Below, in pieces: positions 33,125-42,812 of a stretch of DNA of 49,507 nt. Source of the DNA: Candidatus Heimdallarchaeota archaeon (GTDB lineage Archaea > Asgardarchaeota > Heimdallarchaeia > Heimdallarchaeales > Kariarchaeaceae); the NCBI GenBank assembly GCA_015522385.1, contig WAMJ01000046.1, positions 1 to 49,507 on the forward strand, given 5' to 3'. The notes beneath the pieces were generated by a model, which saw nothing but the letters and a program-made list of their open reading frames with translations, made no database searches and was not told where the DNA came from. Position numbers and translations under genes: made by a program. Positions within the stretch are counted from its first letter, which is position 1. Each line of letters begins with the position of its first letter.

Positions 33125-33643
33125 ATGAGTAATAAAGATCAAAGGAAGCGAGTCCTCCAGCTGACCAAACTCGGGGTACTTATCCTTGCACTAGACTTCT
33201 TTCTACCTGTAAACTACGTGGTAGGATACGACATATTCCTCGGGCTTTTCAACGCCTACTCTGCCTTCTTCAGAACGCTGTACGTCCTCTCAGTCCTTTC
33301 CGCCCTAATTGCTATCAGGAATATCAATCGAGAGAAATCTGGATTGATCCACTCGGTCATCGGTTTCTTACTTGCCGGGGTCTTGGCTGCTAACATCATG
33401 GTCGAGACCTTTGACACCAACTTCCAGCTCCTTAATATGTATGAAGACAAGATCGTCGTAGGACTTGGTTTTGGCTTCTACACACTTATTGTGGGTGCGG
33501 TGATGGTGCTTATCGGTGGTGTTATGTCCCACCCTATTCGAGAGAGAGTAGATTTCCACGGCGGGTATTCAGTAGCGGGGGGTCTCCGTAAGAGCTACAA
33601 GGATCCCGACTCCTCGTACGAGAATCCGCAGAGAGAGAACTGA
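33125..33643 (+). CDS. Small four-helix membrane protein
   Basis: The 172-residue protein has four hydrophobic helices at about residues 12-36, 44-62, 74-95 and 109-133, then a soluble, Ser/Tyr-rich C-terminal tail. No motif suggests a function. It starts at ATG 33125 and ends 2 bases from the convergent glmU gene. It resembles 6378-6803 in size and layout only. Confidence 0.75.
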   Translation: MSNKDQRKRVLQLTKLGVLILALDFFLPVNYVVGYDIFLGLFNAYSAFFRTLYVLSVLSALIAIRNINREKSGLIHSVIGFLLAGVLAANIMVETFDTNFQLLNMYEDKIVVGLGFGFYTLIVGAVMVLIGGVMSHPIRERVDFHGGYSVAGGLRKSYKDPDSSYENPQREN

Positions 33644-33645
33644 AC

Positions 33646-34842
33646 TTACTTCAATAACGTATTGGGCTCAAGGATTGTTCCCCTGTCTATGAAGGTCCCC
33701 GGGTACAGCGTGCAGTTGGGATTGATGTAGACCTCCGGTCCGATTATGGCTCCGAACTTGCCGAGCGGGATGGTGTAGTTCTTATCCCCAATCTTTGCTT
33801 GGATCACGTCTTGGCCCGGGAGATTGTTGATGGTGACGCAACCTGCATGGATCGTCGTCCGCTCACCGACGATGGAGTCACCGATGTAGGACAGCCTTGC
33901 GATGGTGCTTTGTGGCAATAGGGTCGAGGTCTTGATCTCGCAGCCCATACCGACGATGGCTCCCTCCTCGACGACCGAGTACTCCCTGATGAGGGAGTTA
34001 TTGCCGATGAGGGTGTCTTTCCCGATGTAAGCGGGGCCGTTGATCACCGCTCCGCTGAGGACTCGTGCACCCGCCTCGATGATGACGTTGCCGGTCACGT
34101 GGGCGTTGGGATCGAGGTCAGCGTCCTTGCTGATCACCATGTTTTCGATCTTGGAAAGGACGAGCTTGGACGCCCTGAGGATGTCCCACGGTCTCCCGAC
34201 GTCTACCCAGCTCTCGTTCCAGATCCCCGTGGCGACCTCCCCACCGTCCTCGATGAACTTGTTAAAGCACTGGTTGAAGGGTATTCCCCCGTCGATGTAG
34301 TTGAAGATTCTCCCCGTCAAGACGAATGTCCCTGCTACCACGTAGTTCCCGTGACCAGAGTCTCCCGAGGGGTAGACCTGCTTGACCTTGCCGTCCGCGT
34401 CCAGATCAACCACACCGAAATCCTGCACCTCCTCCTGCAGTGTCACCGCCAGTCCCATGTCCGTCCCAAGGTTGTTCACAGCGTTGAGTGTGCGGGTGAG
34501 GATGCCTTGGTCTGCGATGATGTCCGTGTGCAGAAGCACGAACTGTTCCTCATTGGAGAACTTCTTCGAGAGGGCAGCAATAGCCCCGTCAATTCCCTCC
34601 TCCTTCTGCTCAACGTAGCTCAGGGATATCCCGAACTTGTTCCCGTTACCGAGGAACTGCCTGATCTGCCTGCCCATGTGCCCGGTCACGACGGTGATGT
34701 CCCGTATGTTGTGCGCGGTCAGTCTGTCGATGGTGTGGAGGATGAGTTCCTTCCCCACGATCTTCACAAGGGCCTTTGGTTTGTCCAGCGTGTATGGGTG
34801 AAGCTCCTCACCGTGTCCACCTGCTAGTATTACTCCTTTCAT
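33646..34842 (-). CDS. glmU: Sugar-phosphate nucleotidylyltransferase/acetyltransferase (archaeal GlmU type)
   Basis: The 398-residue protein joins an N-terminal nucleotidyltransferase domain with a C-terminal left-handed beta-helix. The N-terminal part has the variant signature MKGVILAGGHGEELHPYTLDKPKALVKI and the acidic HTDIIAD metal site. The C-terminal part, from about residue 245, has hexapeptide repeats (for example VIEAGARVLSGAVINGPAYIG). The combination fits archaeal GlmU, which makes UDP-GlcNAc from glucosamine-1-phosphate. It lies 7 bases downstream of glmS on the same strand, which supports the amino-sugar assignment over a glucose- or mannose-1-phosphate enzyme. The product would feed glycan and N-glycan synthesis. 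Confidence 0.88.
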   Translation of the reverse strand: MKGVILAGGHGEELHPYTLDKPKALVKIVGKELILHTIDRLTAHNIRDITVVTGHMGRQIRQFLGNGNKFGISLSYVEQKEEGIDGAIAALSKKFSNEEQFVLLHTDIIADQGILTRTLNAVNNLGTDMGLAVTLQEEVQDFGVVDLDADGKVKQVYPSGDSGHGNYVVAGTFVLTGRIFNYIDGGIPFNQCFNKFIEDGGEVATGIWNESWVDVGRPWDILRASKLVLSKIENMVISKDADLDPNAHVTGNVIIEAGARVLSGAVINGPAYIGKDTLIGNNSLIREYSVVEEGAIVGMGCEIKTSTLLPQSTIARLSYIGDSIVGERTTIHAGCVTINNLPGQDVIQAKIGDKNYTIPLGKFGAIIGPEVYINPNCTLYPGTFIDRGTILEPNTLLK

Positions 34843-34849
34843 TCTTTCA

Positions 34850-36673
34850 TCACTCCACTGTCACCGACTTGGCGAGGTTCCTCGGTCTGTCGGGATTGTA
34901 CCCCCGAGCAATGCTGGTGAAATACGCCAGGAATTGCATCGGGATCTGGTAGTTTGTCGTCGAGAGGAATTTTGAAACCCCTTTGGGAACCTCGAAGACG
35001 TGGTCGAGCTGCGACTTCATCTCCTCATCCCCCTCCTCAATGATCCCGATCGTGGTCGCTCCTCTTGCCTTCATCTCCTGTACACTGCCCATCATTTTAT
35101 GCCTGCTGTCGTCCCTCGGAATAGTGAACACAACGGGAAAATCCTCCTCGATGAGTGCAATGGGGCCGTGCTTGGACTCCCCTGCTGGGAATGCTTCCGC
35201 GTGGATGTAGGATATCTCCTTGATCTTCAGCGCACCCTCCAGAGCGGAGACGTAGGATATCCCCCGTCCCAAATAGTAGATCGAGGACTTCGTGGCCAGC
35301 CACTTCGCTATCTTCCGCGACTGCGCCTCGTACCTCTGCACCATCTTCGCCACGATCTCTGGGGTTCTCTCGATCGCCTCCTTGAACTCCCTCATCTCCC
35401 CGTCGCTGAAGAGAGAGTTCATCCGGGAGTACTCGTAGAATATCCTCCAGATGGCGAAGTCAAGGGTGGTGTAGGTCTTGGTCGCTGCGACGCCGATCTC
35501 GGGACCAGCGTGGATGTAGACGACGTGGTCTGCTAGCCTTGTCAGTGTGGAATCGGTGACGTTGACGATGGCGAGGACATCCGCTCCCCTCTCGCGGGCA
35601 ACCTTGACGGCCTTTATGGTGTCGAGGGTCTCGCCAGACTGGGAGCAGGCTACGATGAGGGTGTTCTCGTCGACGATCGCCTCGACCGAGTCCCACTCCG
35701 CGGCAATGCACGGCACGACGACCTTCCCCCCGAACTTCTGGAATGTGTAGTACGCTGCCATGGAGGCGTGGAACGCGGTACCGGCAGCAACGAGGACGAT
35801 CTTGTCCTTCTTGAAGAACTCCGCGGCTTTCACGATGCCCTCCCTCTGAGTGGAGAGTTGAGTGCTTAGAACCTTCTGCTGCTCATGGATCTCCTTGAGC
35901 ATGAAGTGGGGATACCCCCCTTTCTGCGCTGCTTCTGCAGTCCAGTTTATGGTCTTCGGATTTCTCTTCTTCAGCTTCCATGTCTTCAGGTCGTAGATCT
36001 GCACACTGTCCGGATCAAGAACCGCAAGCTCGTCGTCCTTGAGGACAATCACCTTGTTGGTGTAGGGCAGGAATGCAGGGATGTCACTGGCGCAGTAGTT
36101 CTCCTCCTTCCCGATGCCTATAACCAGCGGGTTGTCCCTCCTGAAGGTGTAGATCTTGTCAGGATCCGCCGTAGTGATCATCACTATCGCGAAGGTCCCC
36201 TTGATCACTCCGACGAGATTCCTTATCGCTTCGAAAACCTCCATGCCTTGATTAAGGTAGAGTTCCATGAGATTCGGGATCACCTCAGTGTCCGTCTCAC
36301 TCTTGAAGGTAAAGCCCTCATCGACAAGCATCTCTTTGAGCTCGAGGAAATTCTCGATGATACCGTTGTGAACAACTGCCACCTTACCTCCCATGGAGAG
36401 GTGAGGATGGGCGTTCTTCTGAGAAGGGGGTCCGTGCGTCGCCCACCGGGAGTGACCTATGGCCACCCTTCCTTGGTAGTCGCTGAAGTGTAGCTGTGTC
36501 CCAACCTCCTTGATTGGTCCCTTGTCCTTGGCGATCTCGATATTCGAGTCGTCGGTCAGGACAGCGAGACCAACAGAGTCGTAACCCCTGTACTCCAGCC
36601 TCGTCAGACCCTCGTAGATTACATTCCCAACACCGTTGACGGTGTGCTGGGTTATTCCTATGATTCCACACAT
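34850..36673 (-). CDS. glmS: Glutamine-fructose-6-phosphate aminotransferase (isomerizing)
   Basis: The 607-residue enzyme makes glucosamine-6-phosphate from fructose-6-phosphate and glutamine. The start is ATG 36673, because processing must expose Cys2 (MCGIIGI) as the glutaminase nucleophile; the longer frame from 36694 would bury it. The glutaminase domain (1-220) has SRWATHG, HNGIIENF and SETDTEV motifs. Two SIS sugar-isomerase domains follow, with ACSQSGETLDT and GRGISYVSALEGALKIKEISYIHAEAF, and the C-terminus ends RNLAKSVTVE as expected. It is co-transcribed with glmU downstream. Confidence 0.97.
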   Translation of the reverse strand: MCGIIGITQHTVNGVGNVIYEGLTRLEYRGYDSVGLAVLTDDSNIEIAKDKGPIKEVGTQLHFSDYQGRVAIGHSRWATHGPPSQKNAHPHLSMGGKVAVVHNGIIENFLELKEMLVDEGFTFKSETDTEVIPNLMELYLNQGMEVFEAIRNLVGVIKGTFAIVMITTADPDKIYTFRRDNPLVIGIGKEENYCASDIPAFLPYTNKVIVLKDDELAVLDPDSVQIYDLKTWKLKKRNPKTINWTAEAAQKGGYPHFMLKEIHEQQKVLSTQLSTQREGIVKAAEFFKKDKIVLVAAGTAFHASMAAYYTFQKFGGKVVVPCIAAEWDSVEAIVDENTLIVACSQSGETLDTIKAVKVARERGADVLAIVNVTDSTLTRLADHVVYIHAGPEIGVAATKTYTTLDFAIWRIFYEYSRMNSLFSDGEMREFKEAIERTPEIVAKMVQRYEAQSRKIAKWLATKSSIYYLGRGISYVSALEGALKIKEISYIHAEAFPAGESKHGPIALIEEDFPVVFTIPRDDSRHKMMGSVQEMKARGATTIGIIEEGDEEMKSQLDHVFEVPKGVSKFLSTTNYQIPMQFLAYFTSIARGYNPDRPRNLAKSVTVE

Positions 36674-36928
36674 ATCGCTAAAGGTAGATGGCAATTGGTT
36701 GTATATAAAGATTCACTATTTGTCCGTGAATTACTGTGAATACAAATCTGAAGCTCTGTATCTAATCATCCTTGCAGTTGGATATGGTTATGGGAATAAG
36801 ATGAGAATCGGACAAATTCCAAAATTGCTTTGTTTTTCTGTGATATCTCATGATGGATAATTAGGCTATCTGACCAACGTCAAGAAGCTAACCTATTTCA
36901 CGGACGATATGAGTTTGGTCACCGTGAA

Positions 36929-38041
36929 CTAGACCTTGTATGCTCGTCCCTTCCATTTCACCTCTTTCTTGACATAGACGAGCATCATAGATCTCACAAT
37001 GATATAGGTCACAATCACCATGTAGATCGGAAAGAAAACGGGGTGATAGGTTACCTTCCTCGTGAGCTGCTTCTCCCCGAGGATTGCAATGCTTGTGTAC
37101 AAGACAAATGATACTACAAACGACCAGAGGTAATAGGGGCGATCTATTGGAAAGTAATATGCTGCTACCGGGAAAATGTATATTCCTCCTATCCATAAGA
37201 ATAGTGCATTTACCCTAGCCATCGAGGAGAGACTTAGTTTCTGTGTTCCCAGTGCCATATTCTTCGAGAAACCTTCTATAAGGTCCTCGAAAGTAGTGTA
37301 CATCCTGACTGAGACAAGGTGTGTGGCAATGCAGGCTACGGGTGGGATACCACTTTGTGCTCCAGCAGTTGCCAGTTCCATATCCTCGATCACCGAGGAT
37401 TTCACATGTTCGTGTCCACCGATCGCTTTGTATGCATCCCTAGTGAACATCATGTACTGTCCATTGGCTAAGTGCTTACCATCTGAGCCTCTTGCACCTT
37501 GGAGAGAGAGCGCGATTATCTGGAAGATAAATATCAGGGTGTACTCCCAGAATTTCTTCATTTCTATTCTCGTCACGGTGGTGAGGAACCCATCTGACTT
37601 CTGAATCAGCGTGCTAACGAGGACTTTTAGTGAATCTCTCTGGTGAACTGTGTCTGCATCGGTGAAGAGCAGCACATCACCACTGGCATGTTTGAACCCC
37701 ACGTGACAAGCCCATGGTTTTCCAACCCATCCCTCAGGACGAGGTGGTTCTTCGATGAGCGAAACCCTTGGGAATTGTTCACTCACTATTTCTTTTGTCC
37801 TGTCCTCGGAGTTGCCATCGACAACAATCACTTCAAAATCGGGGTAGTCTTGGATTGTCAATGACCGTAGGCATCGTTCGATCTTCTGTTCTTCGTTCCG
37901 TGCAGGAACTATCACTGTGACCCTAGGTAGTTCTTTGACTATGATGTCGCTTGGTTGTATCCCGCTGTCAATTCGGAAGAAGGAGTATAGGGTGAAGAGG
38001 ATTATTAGAGTATAGATCCCCAGAAATAATGTAGCAAGCAC
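36929..38041 (-). CDS. Membrane-bound family 2 glycosyltransferase
   Basis: The 370-residue protein has an N-terminal membrane helix (residues 1-20). A GT-A domain follows with VTVIVPARNEEQKIERCLRSL, VVDGNSEDRTKEI and the metal-binding FTDADT. Four or so membrane helices (from about residue 160 and at 280-360) close the protein. The acceptor is likely a lipid or a growing chain at the membrane; relatives include dolichol-phosphate and carotenoid glycosyltransferases. It starts at GTG 38041. The nearby glmS-glmU pair is consistent with a glycan pathway but not proof. Confidence 0.88.
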   Translation of the reverse strand: MLATLFLGIYTLIILFTLYSFFRIDSGIQPSDIIVKELPRVTVIVPARNEEQKIERCLRSLTIQDYPDFEVIVVDGNSEDRTKEIVSEQFPRVSLIEEPPRPEGWVGKPWACHVGFKHASGDVLLFTDADTVHQRDSLKVLVSTLIQKSDGFLTTVTRIEMKKFWEYTLIFIFQIIALSLQGARGSDGKHLANGQYMMFTRDAYKAIGGHEHVKSSVIEDMELATAGAQSGIPPVACIATHLVSVRMYTTFEDLIEGFSKNMALGTQKLSLSSMARVNALFLWIGGIYIFPVAAYYFPIDRPYYLWSFVVSFVLYTSIAILGEKQLTRKVTYHPVFFPIYMVIVTYIIVRSMMLVYVKKEVKWKGRAYKV

Positions 38042-38277
38042 AAAATTGAAACCCGAATTGGCATATAAGACCTCTCATGAATGAGAATACACTATCACCT
38101 GTTATTCGAGCTTATTCTGCAGACCTTGTTAGTCGCAGTGAATGGAGACTATTTTAAGTAAAATTAGTTTGATATGATCTATTGGTATTAGTGTATCTTA
38201 TCCCTGCTCTTCTGATTAATCTTTCTTCCTTCTCCTGAGGGTAAGTAGTGCTTTGAGGACCTTGATACAAGGACCTT

Positions 38278-38694
38278 CTATCTTCTCCTCAGACGTTTCC
38301 GCTTTGGTCTGTGATATTTTCGTCTTCGGAAGTCCATGACCACAGTCCCAAAGGTTCCCAAGCCGAATATTGTGAAGAATATTCCGGGGATGAGCAATCC
38401 AACCAATCCCTCAGAAGTCAATGCGAATAAGAGAAGACCTATGAACAGGAGTATGGTGGAAATCACGGCCATTATGAATGTCCCAAAATTAACCGGGTTT
38501 TTGGATTTTCCTCCCATCCGCTTCTTGAATCTCTTTCTCCTCTTTATCTCGGATGTGCTGGGGTATAGCCGACTGTCACAGTAGCAACTTATCAGCTCGT
38601 TCCCGCAATCCTCGCAATTGTGCAATGAGTTGTTATAGTCTCCTTGAGAATTCGAGTGATACTCCTTTTTATCCACATCCTCTGTAAATTTCAA
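38278..38694 (-). CDS. Small membrane protein with Cys-rich N-terminus
   Basis: The 138-residue protein has a Cys cluster CEDCGNELISCYC (about residues 27-39) that could bind zinc. A basic segment follows, then two hydrophobic helices (about residues 70-115), and it ends with a very basic tail (KRKRLRRR). The start appears to be TTG 38694; there is no in-frame ATG upstream. Zinc-ribbon plus two-helix proteins of this sort are common in archaea and have no known function. Confidence 0.7.
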   Translation of the reverse strand: MKFTEDVDKKEYHSNSQGDYNNSLHNCEDCGNELISCYCDSRLYPSTSEIKRRKRFKKRMGGKSKNPVNFGTFIMAVISTILLFIGLLLFALTSEGLVGLLIPGIFFTIFGLGTFGTVVMDFRRRKYHRPKRKRLRRR

Positions 38695-38762
38695 CCTTGA
38701 TTAATACTTGCAAGAATAGTGGGATATTATCGTGCTAATCTGATTGGATTCTTCAGTATGGG

Positions 38763-38999
38763 TTACGTGAACTGTGAGATAAGTGGATTGAGCTTGTCGA
38801 TGAGGCTCTCGTCGGAGTACTTGATCATGAAGAAGGCGAAACCACGTTCGTCAGGCATCATGCTTATCCTGTATCCTTCGTCCTCGATCACGAGGTACTC
38901 GTCCTCCTCCTTGCTCGGAACTCCGAGCTTGCTGGAGATCTCGGCGACCAGTTCCCTGCCCTCTTCCCATGTCGGAACCTTGAACCTCAGTCTAGCCAA
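38763..38999 (-). CDS. Small uncharacterised protein coupled to the PLD gene
   Basis: The 78-residue protein (MARLRFKVPTWEEGRELV...) is soluble with an alpha/beta pattern and no motif. It starts at TTG 38999, one base after the TAG stop of the PLD gene, which indicates translational coupling. No family is recognised. Its co-expression with a secreted protein is odd because it has no signal peptide. Confidence 0.65.
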   Translation of the reverse strand: MARLRFKVPTWEEGRELVAEISSKLGVPSKEEDEYLVIEDEGYRISMMPDERGFAFFMIKYSDESLIDKLNPLISQFT

Positions 39000-39000
39000 T

Positions 39001-41151
39001 CTACTTCTTCCTCCTGAGTACTGGTAAAGCGACGAACGCAGTGATGACCGGGAGAATGCTCAGTGGGACCTCACCGATATCGGTCAGACTGTCACTTCCC
39101 CCTGTTGTCGTTATAGATTCTGTACCAGTTGCCAGTGGTTGCTGGGGTACAGTGCCCTTGGGGTCGGGGGTGCTCAGTGTGAAGTCGCTCGCTTTGTTGG
39201 TGTCGAGATACATTGGATCCCTTGCGATGGACTCTTCCGCACCTGGTGCTTCGACAGTCTCCGAGCCATCTGTGGCAGTCGCAGTACCGTAGGCTACATC
39301 ATCGATGATCTCATTGAAGGCGTTGTAAAGGAGAACCTCTCCTTTCGTGTTCGCAAGTGAGAAGCCGAATTCGAAATCAGCATCTACTCCGTACCCTGAT
39401 TGCAGACCTGCCTTGCTTCTTGCAACCACCACTGAAGTGTAGGCGGGTATGACATAGTCGTCGGGGAAGGGCATAAGATCACTCGCTGTACCGATCTGCC
39501 AGCCTGTAAGGAGCACGTCGAACGGGAATGAGTTACTGATCTCGATGAACTCCCCTTCGGTGTCGCTGACAACATCTGGGTTCGGGAGGAGCTCGGTGAT
39601 CAGTACCCTCCAGTTCTCGCCCGAGGCGTAGTTGGCGACTGTCACCTTGACCTCATCGGAGTAACTTCCTTGGTCGGAAGTAGCTGTGACCTTGAAGGTC
39701 GTGACTCCGTTATCGAGGTCAGCTGTGTTGACTTCCACGTCCATTGAGTCAGAGTCGACCGTACCGCTGACGGTTCCGAAGGAGTAGCTAAGGGTGGCAT
39801 TGGTCAGGCCGAAGGCCGCAGCCTTGAGGTTGACGCTTCCATCCACGACCTCACCATCTGTAAAGCTGCTCTGAGAGACACCCAGCGGAAGGTCCCATGC
39901 GTCGGCTACCGCGACGTCCTTGTCCCAGACCTCGGTCTTGACAAAGTCCGCAATATCTGGGGCGTCGTAGACTGCCACACCCATATCACGGTTGGGGTCT
40001 CCGGAGGAGTAGCTGTCCTCGGGTGGTGTCACGGACCTCGGGCTCCAGTTTCCGGAATATATGAAGGTGGTCTTCCCGTCGATGATCCAGTACTTGTTGT
40101 GGTAGAATCCATCCACCTTGTCATCGTCCTTGGTTGAGTTGTACACTGGGATGAAGTTCTCTACGAGTGAGACTGCTGCAGCATAGGTATCTCTATTCTC
40201 GCCTCCTCCCACTCTCCTGTTGGAGATGAGTACCTGAATGTCGATGCTGGGATTCGCCTTCTTCAGCTCGATCAGAGTGTTGTTGAAATCGGGTCTGGAT
40301 ATGGTGTACATGCTGACATAGATGGACTTCTTCGCGCTCTTCAGAGCCTTGAAGATCACGTCATCTGCGTTGTCCGGGTTGACGTAGAGCGAGATGTTGT
40401 ACACGCCCGTGAAGTTCGCTCGTGGGATATTGGTGTGGCTGGGAAAACCAGTCAGCTGCTTTGGTCTACTGGTGGTTGGTCTTTCCTCCCTAATCCTCTG
40501 AGTTGGGATTGGCTGCTCTCCGTCCGCCCAGTCTGAATTGAAGACAGAGGTGAAATAGTTGGCCGCGTTTGCGTTCTGGATGACCATTCCTGCCTCCCTG
40601 TTGTTTGTGAAGGCGTTCTCTCCGAAATTGATACTGCTGATGAGGATTACTTTGTTGTCGATGATGACCAGCTTGTTGTGTGTGGCACTCAGGTATTCTC
40701 CGTCAGGGTTGCTAGCAGAGTTTCCCATCCACCTTACAGATATGCCCTTGCTCTGTAGGTAGGAGGTCACGTCGTCACTGTCGCTATCACCTCTTACCTG
40801 CACACGCACGGTCACACCTCGGTTCTTCGCGTTGACGATCTCGCGGACTATAGGGTTGGGGTCGTTGTCCCATGAGACCGAGTCGTCGAACTGGGTAATG
40901 TACTGGTTTTGGATATCTATCGAGGTATTGGCCTTCTTCAGCCAGCTCGAATAGATGTACAGGGCATTGTCCGGGGTGAAGAGTGGAGACAATGTCATCT
41001 GCTCTTTCGTGTTAAATGGGTCGAATTTCGGTGTGTAGATCTCTGGTGTGGGAGCTACATTCGCCGGCTCTTGTGGAGCTCTAGCGAGTGACATAGCTGG
41101 TGAGACTAGCATCGCTCCCACTATGATCAGTGCCAGAAGTTTGGACTTCAT
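39001..41151 (-). CDS. Secreted phospholipase D-like protein with lamin-tail domain
   Basis: The protein, about 716 residues, starts with a signal peptide (MKSKLLALIIVGAMLVSPAMS). Two PLD motifs form one active site: THNKLVIIDNK then SSINFGENAF, and YHNKYWIIDGK then SGNWSPRS. A beta-rich linker follows. A lamin-tail-like domain comes next (about residues 525-640, WRVLITELLPNPDVVSDTEGEF then FIEISN). The C-terminus is a hydrophobic anchor (VPLSILPVITAFVALPVLRRKK). PLD enzymes hydrolyse phosphodiesters in lipids or nucleic acids; an extracellular nuclease or phospholipase is likely. I chose ATG 41151 over GTG 41169 because a TATTAATA element lies about 30 bases upstream. Confidence 0.88.
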   Translation of the reverse strand: MKSKLLALIIVGAMLVSPAMSLARAPQEPANVAPTPEIYTPKFDPFNTKEQMTLSPLFTPDNALYIYSSWLKKANTSIDIQNQYITQFDDSVSWDNDPNPIVREIVNAKNRGVTVRVQVRGDSDSDDVTSYLQSKGISVRWMGNSASNPDGEYLSATHNKLVIIDNKVILISSINFGENAFTNNREAGMVIQNANAANYFTSVFNSDWADGEQPIPTQRIREERPTTSRPKQLTGFPSHTNIPRANFTGVYNISLYVNPDNADDVIFKALKSAKKSIYVSMYTISRPDFNNTLIELKKANPSIDIQVLISNRRVGGGENRDTYAAAVSLVENFIPVYNSTKDDDKVDGFYHNKYWIIDGKTTFIYSGNWSPRSVTPPEDSYSSGDPNRDMGVAVYDAPDIADFVKTEVWDKDVAVADAWDLPLGVSQSSFTDGEVVDGSVNLKAAAFGLTNATLSYSFGTVSGTVDSDSMDVEVNTADLDNGVTTFKVTATSDQGSYSDEVKVTVANYASGENWRVLITELLPNPDVVSDTEGEFIEISNSFPFDVLLTGWQIGTASDLMPFPDDYVIPAYTSVVVARSKAGLQSGYGVDADFEFGFSLANTKGEVLLYNAFNEIIDDVAYGTATATDGSETVEAPGAEESIARDPMYLDTNKASDFTLSTPDPKGTVPQQPLATGTESITTTGGSDSLTDIGEVPLSILPVITAFVALPVLRRKK

Positions 41152-41276
41152 TACAACTCTATTCACCACCGTTCTATTAATACTATGTCTTTCGAACTAT
41201 CGTCAGGTACTATGCTGGGGGTTCATGGTGTATTTGATTATGGAGGTATTCGACTTTACTGCTGTTGGATGCTGCC

Positions 41277-42812
41277 CTATAGGTGGAAATCGTCGAGATC
41301 ATCAAACTCATCAAATACAGAGGTGACTGATCGTTTGGTATAGAAATCGGGACTGTAGGGATGAGGCTCTTCCTCGTCCTGTTCCTCGCGGTCTACGCTC
41401 TCATTGTAGGTTATGTTAAGCTGTATACCCTTGCGGTTGAACGGATTCGTATCTTGCTGTGTCCTCCGTCCTCGGTTGAGGGTCAGGTTGATCTCCTGCT
41501 CCCTTTCCTTGAGCCGCTTGAACTCATCGAAGTACTGCTGCATCGTGATTCTTTCACTCCTAACGAGGTTGTGCAGGACGATCATCTGCTGGTTTATCTC
41601 GTCCAGTGCCCTTTGAGCCTCGTGCTGTGTCATCCGCCGGTCTGTGTCCCTGTCGGAGTCTACAGTGAAGATCCTTGAGTGGATGATTTCAAGGAAACCA
41701 TTGATCTCCTTGTCCAACCTGCTGGTGTTCGGGAGCATCTTGTGCAGAGTCTCGATGTCCTTGTCACTGGGTACAACATAGTACTGGGGTTCTAGCTTGA
41801 TCATTTTGAAGTAAGTCTGGATGACCTTGAGCTCTGACTTTGACCCCCTGAGGTCGTAGTTTCCGTGAACGGTTCTCATCTGTATCCTTACCCCCTTGAT
41901 GTTGTTCCTCAGGAGTGGTGTTTCGATGATGTCCGAGTAGTCGATGGTGATCCTTGTCTTTATGGGATCTATGTGATCCAAGCTCATCAGGTGAAGCTCT
42001 GTCTCCCTGAAGATAATACTGACTTTCTTCATTGTACGGCCGAAGATCGATCCTCCTACCGAGATGTTGGGAATGACCGCGACGACATACTGCTCGGTGA
42101 CTGGGAGGAGGTTCCTGACCATGAGGTAGCTGTCCTGGTGGTACTGGAGAAGCTCGAAATCAGGGATGAACATCCTGAACTTGGACTTGACAACCGAGAT
42201 GTAATTCTGTATAATAGATCGGTAGATACCAACTCTTTCACGAACCGATTTGACCTTGAAGTAGGCTACTCTGTAGAGGTCAATTGTGACGTTCTTGAAG
42301 TAATTCACACTCCTGAGCTCCGAGTAGGATTCCTTCTTCACCGTGTTTAACTGCTCAGTCGCCTCGTGGTTCAGTTCCGCGAGTAGTGTGGCCAAGAACT
42401 GTAACTTCCTCTCGATTGATGGGAAACCGTAGAGACCAAGGAAACGTGCGTACTGTACCTGTGCGATCATCTTGGAGAGTAGATCGTGAAGCTTCCCGAT
42501 ATCTTTCTGCACGTCGTTGAGAGTTGCTAATGTGTCGTAGTACTCTTTAGGGAGGGAGATGAGTAAAGCATGGGGGTCGCCCAGATTCCGGTCTCCGCAA
42601 ATTGGGCACTGGGTGACTGTGTGCGAAGATACTACTGAGCAATCGCTTCCGCAGATCCCGCAGGTATCTCCGGGTCTCTCAATATTGCATTCAGGGCAGA
42701 GGTAACTGGGTTCCTCGAACTCCTCGAGGCAGCTTCTGCACGAGAGTGATGCACAGTTTCGGCACAGCATAAGCTGAGTCTGATCGCTACAATTTCTACA
42801 GACTAGTGCCAA
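41277..42812 (-). CDS. Cys-rich zinc-finger protein with possible PH/GRAM-like segment and coiled coil
   Basis: The 511-residue protein begins with 13 Cys in the first 72 residues as CxxC pairs (C5/8, C17/20, C25/28, C39/42, C51/54/58, C69/72). This suggests two or three zinc sites, in a B-box or double-zinc-ribbon style. A long helical section follows (85-225). A beta-rich segment (about 230-345, with KVSIIFRETELHLMSLDHID, RITIDYSDIIETPLL and VHGNYDLRGSKSE) resembles a PH/GRAM fold. A helical, Gln/Arg-rich coiled coil (about 390-440) and an acidic tail close it. The start is TTG 42812; an in-frame TGA lies two codons upstream. The architecture recalls eukaryotic membrane or ubiquitin adaptors, but no function is assigned. 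Confidence 0.75.
   Translation of the reverse strand: MALVCRNCSDQTQLMLCRNCASLSCRSCLEEFEEPSYLCPECNIERPGDTCGICGSDCSVVSSHTVTQCPICGDRNLGDPHALLISLPKEYYDTLATLNDVQKDIGKLHDLLSKMIAQVQYARFLGLYGFPSIERKLQFLATLLAELNHEATEQLNTVKKESYSELRSVNYFKNVTIDLYRVAYFKVKSVRERVGIYRSIIQNYISVVKSKFRMFIPDFELLQYHQDSYLMVRNLLPVTEQYVVAVIPNISVGGSIFGRTMKKVSIIFRETELHLMSLDHIDPIKTRITIDYSDIIETPLLRNNIKGVRIQMRTVHGNYDLRGSKSELKVIQTYFKMIKLEPQYYVVPSDKDIETLHKMLPNTSRLDKEINGFLEIIHSRIFTVDSDRDTDRRMTQHEAQRALDEINQQMIVLHNLVRSERITMQQYFDEFKRLKEREQEINLTLNRGRRTQQDTNPFNRKGIQLNITYNESVDREEQDEEEPHPYSPDFYTKRSVTSVFDEFDDLDDFHL

Noticed and set aside
34099..36493. Long plus-strand frames opposite glmU and glmS
   Set aside because: The minus-strand enzymes are full-length with all motifs; the opposite frames are by-products of codon bias.
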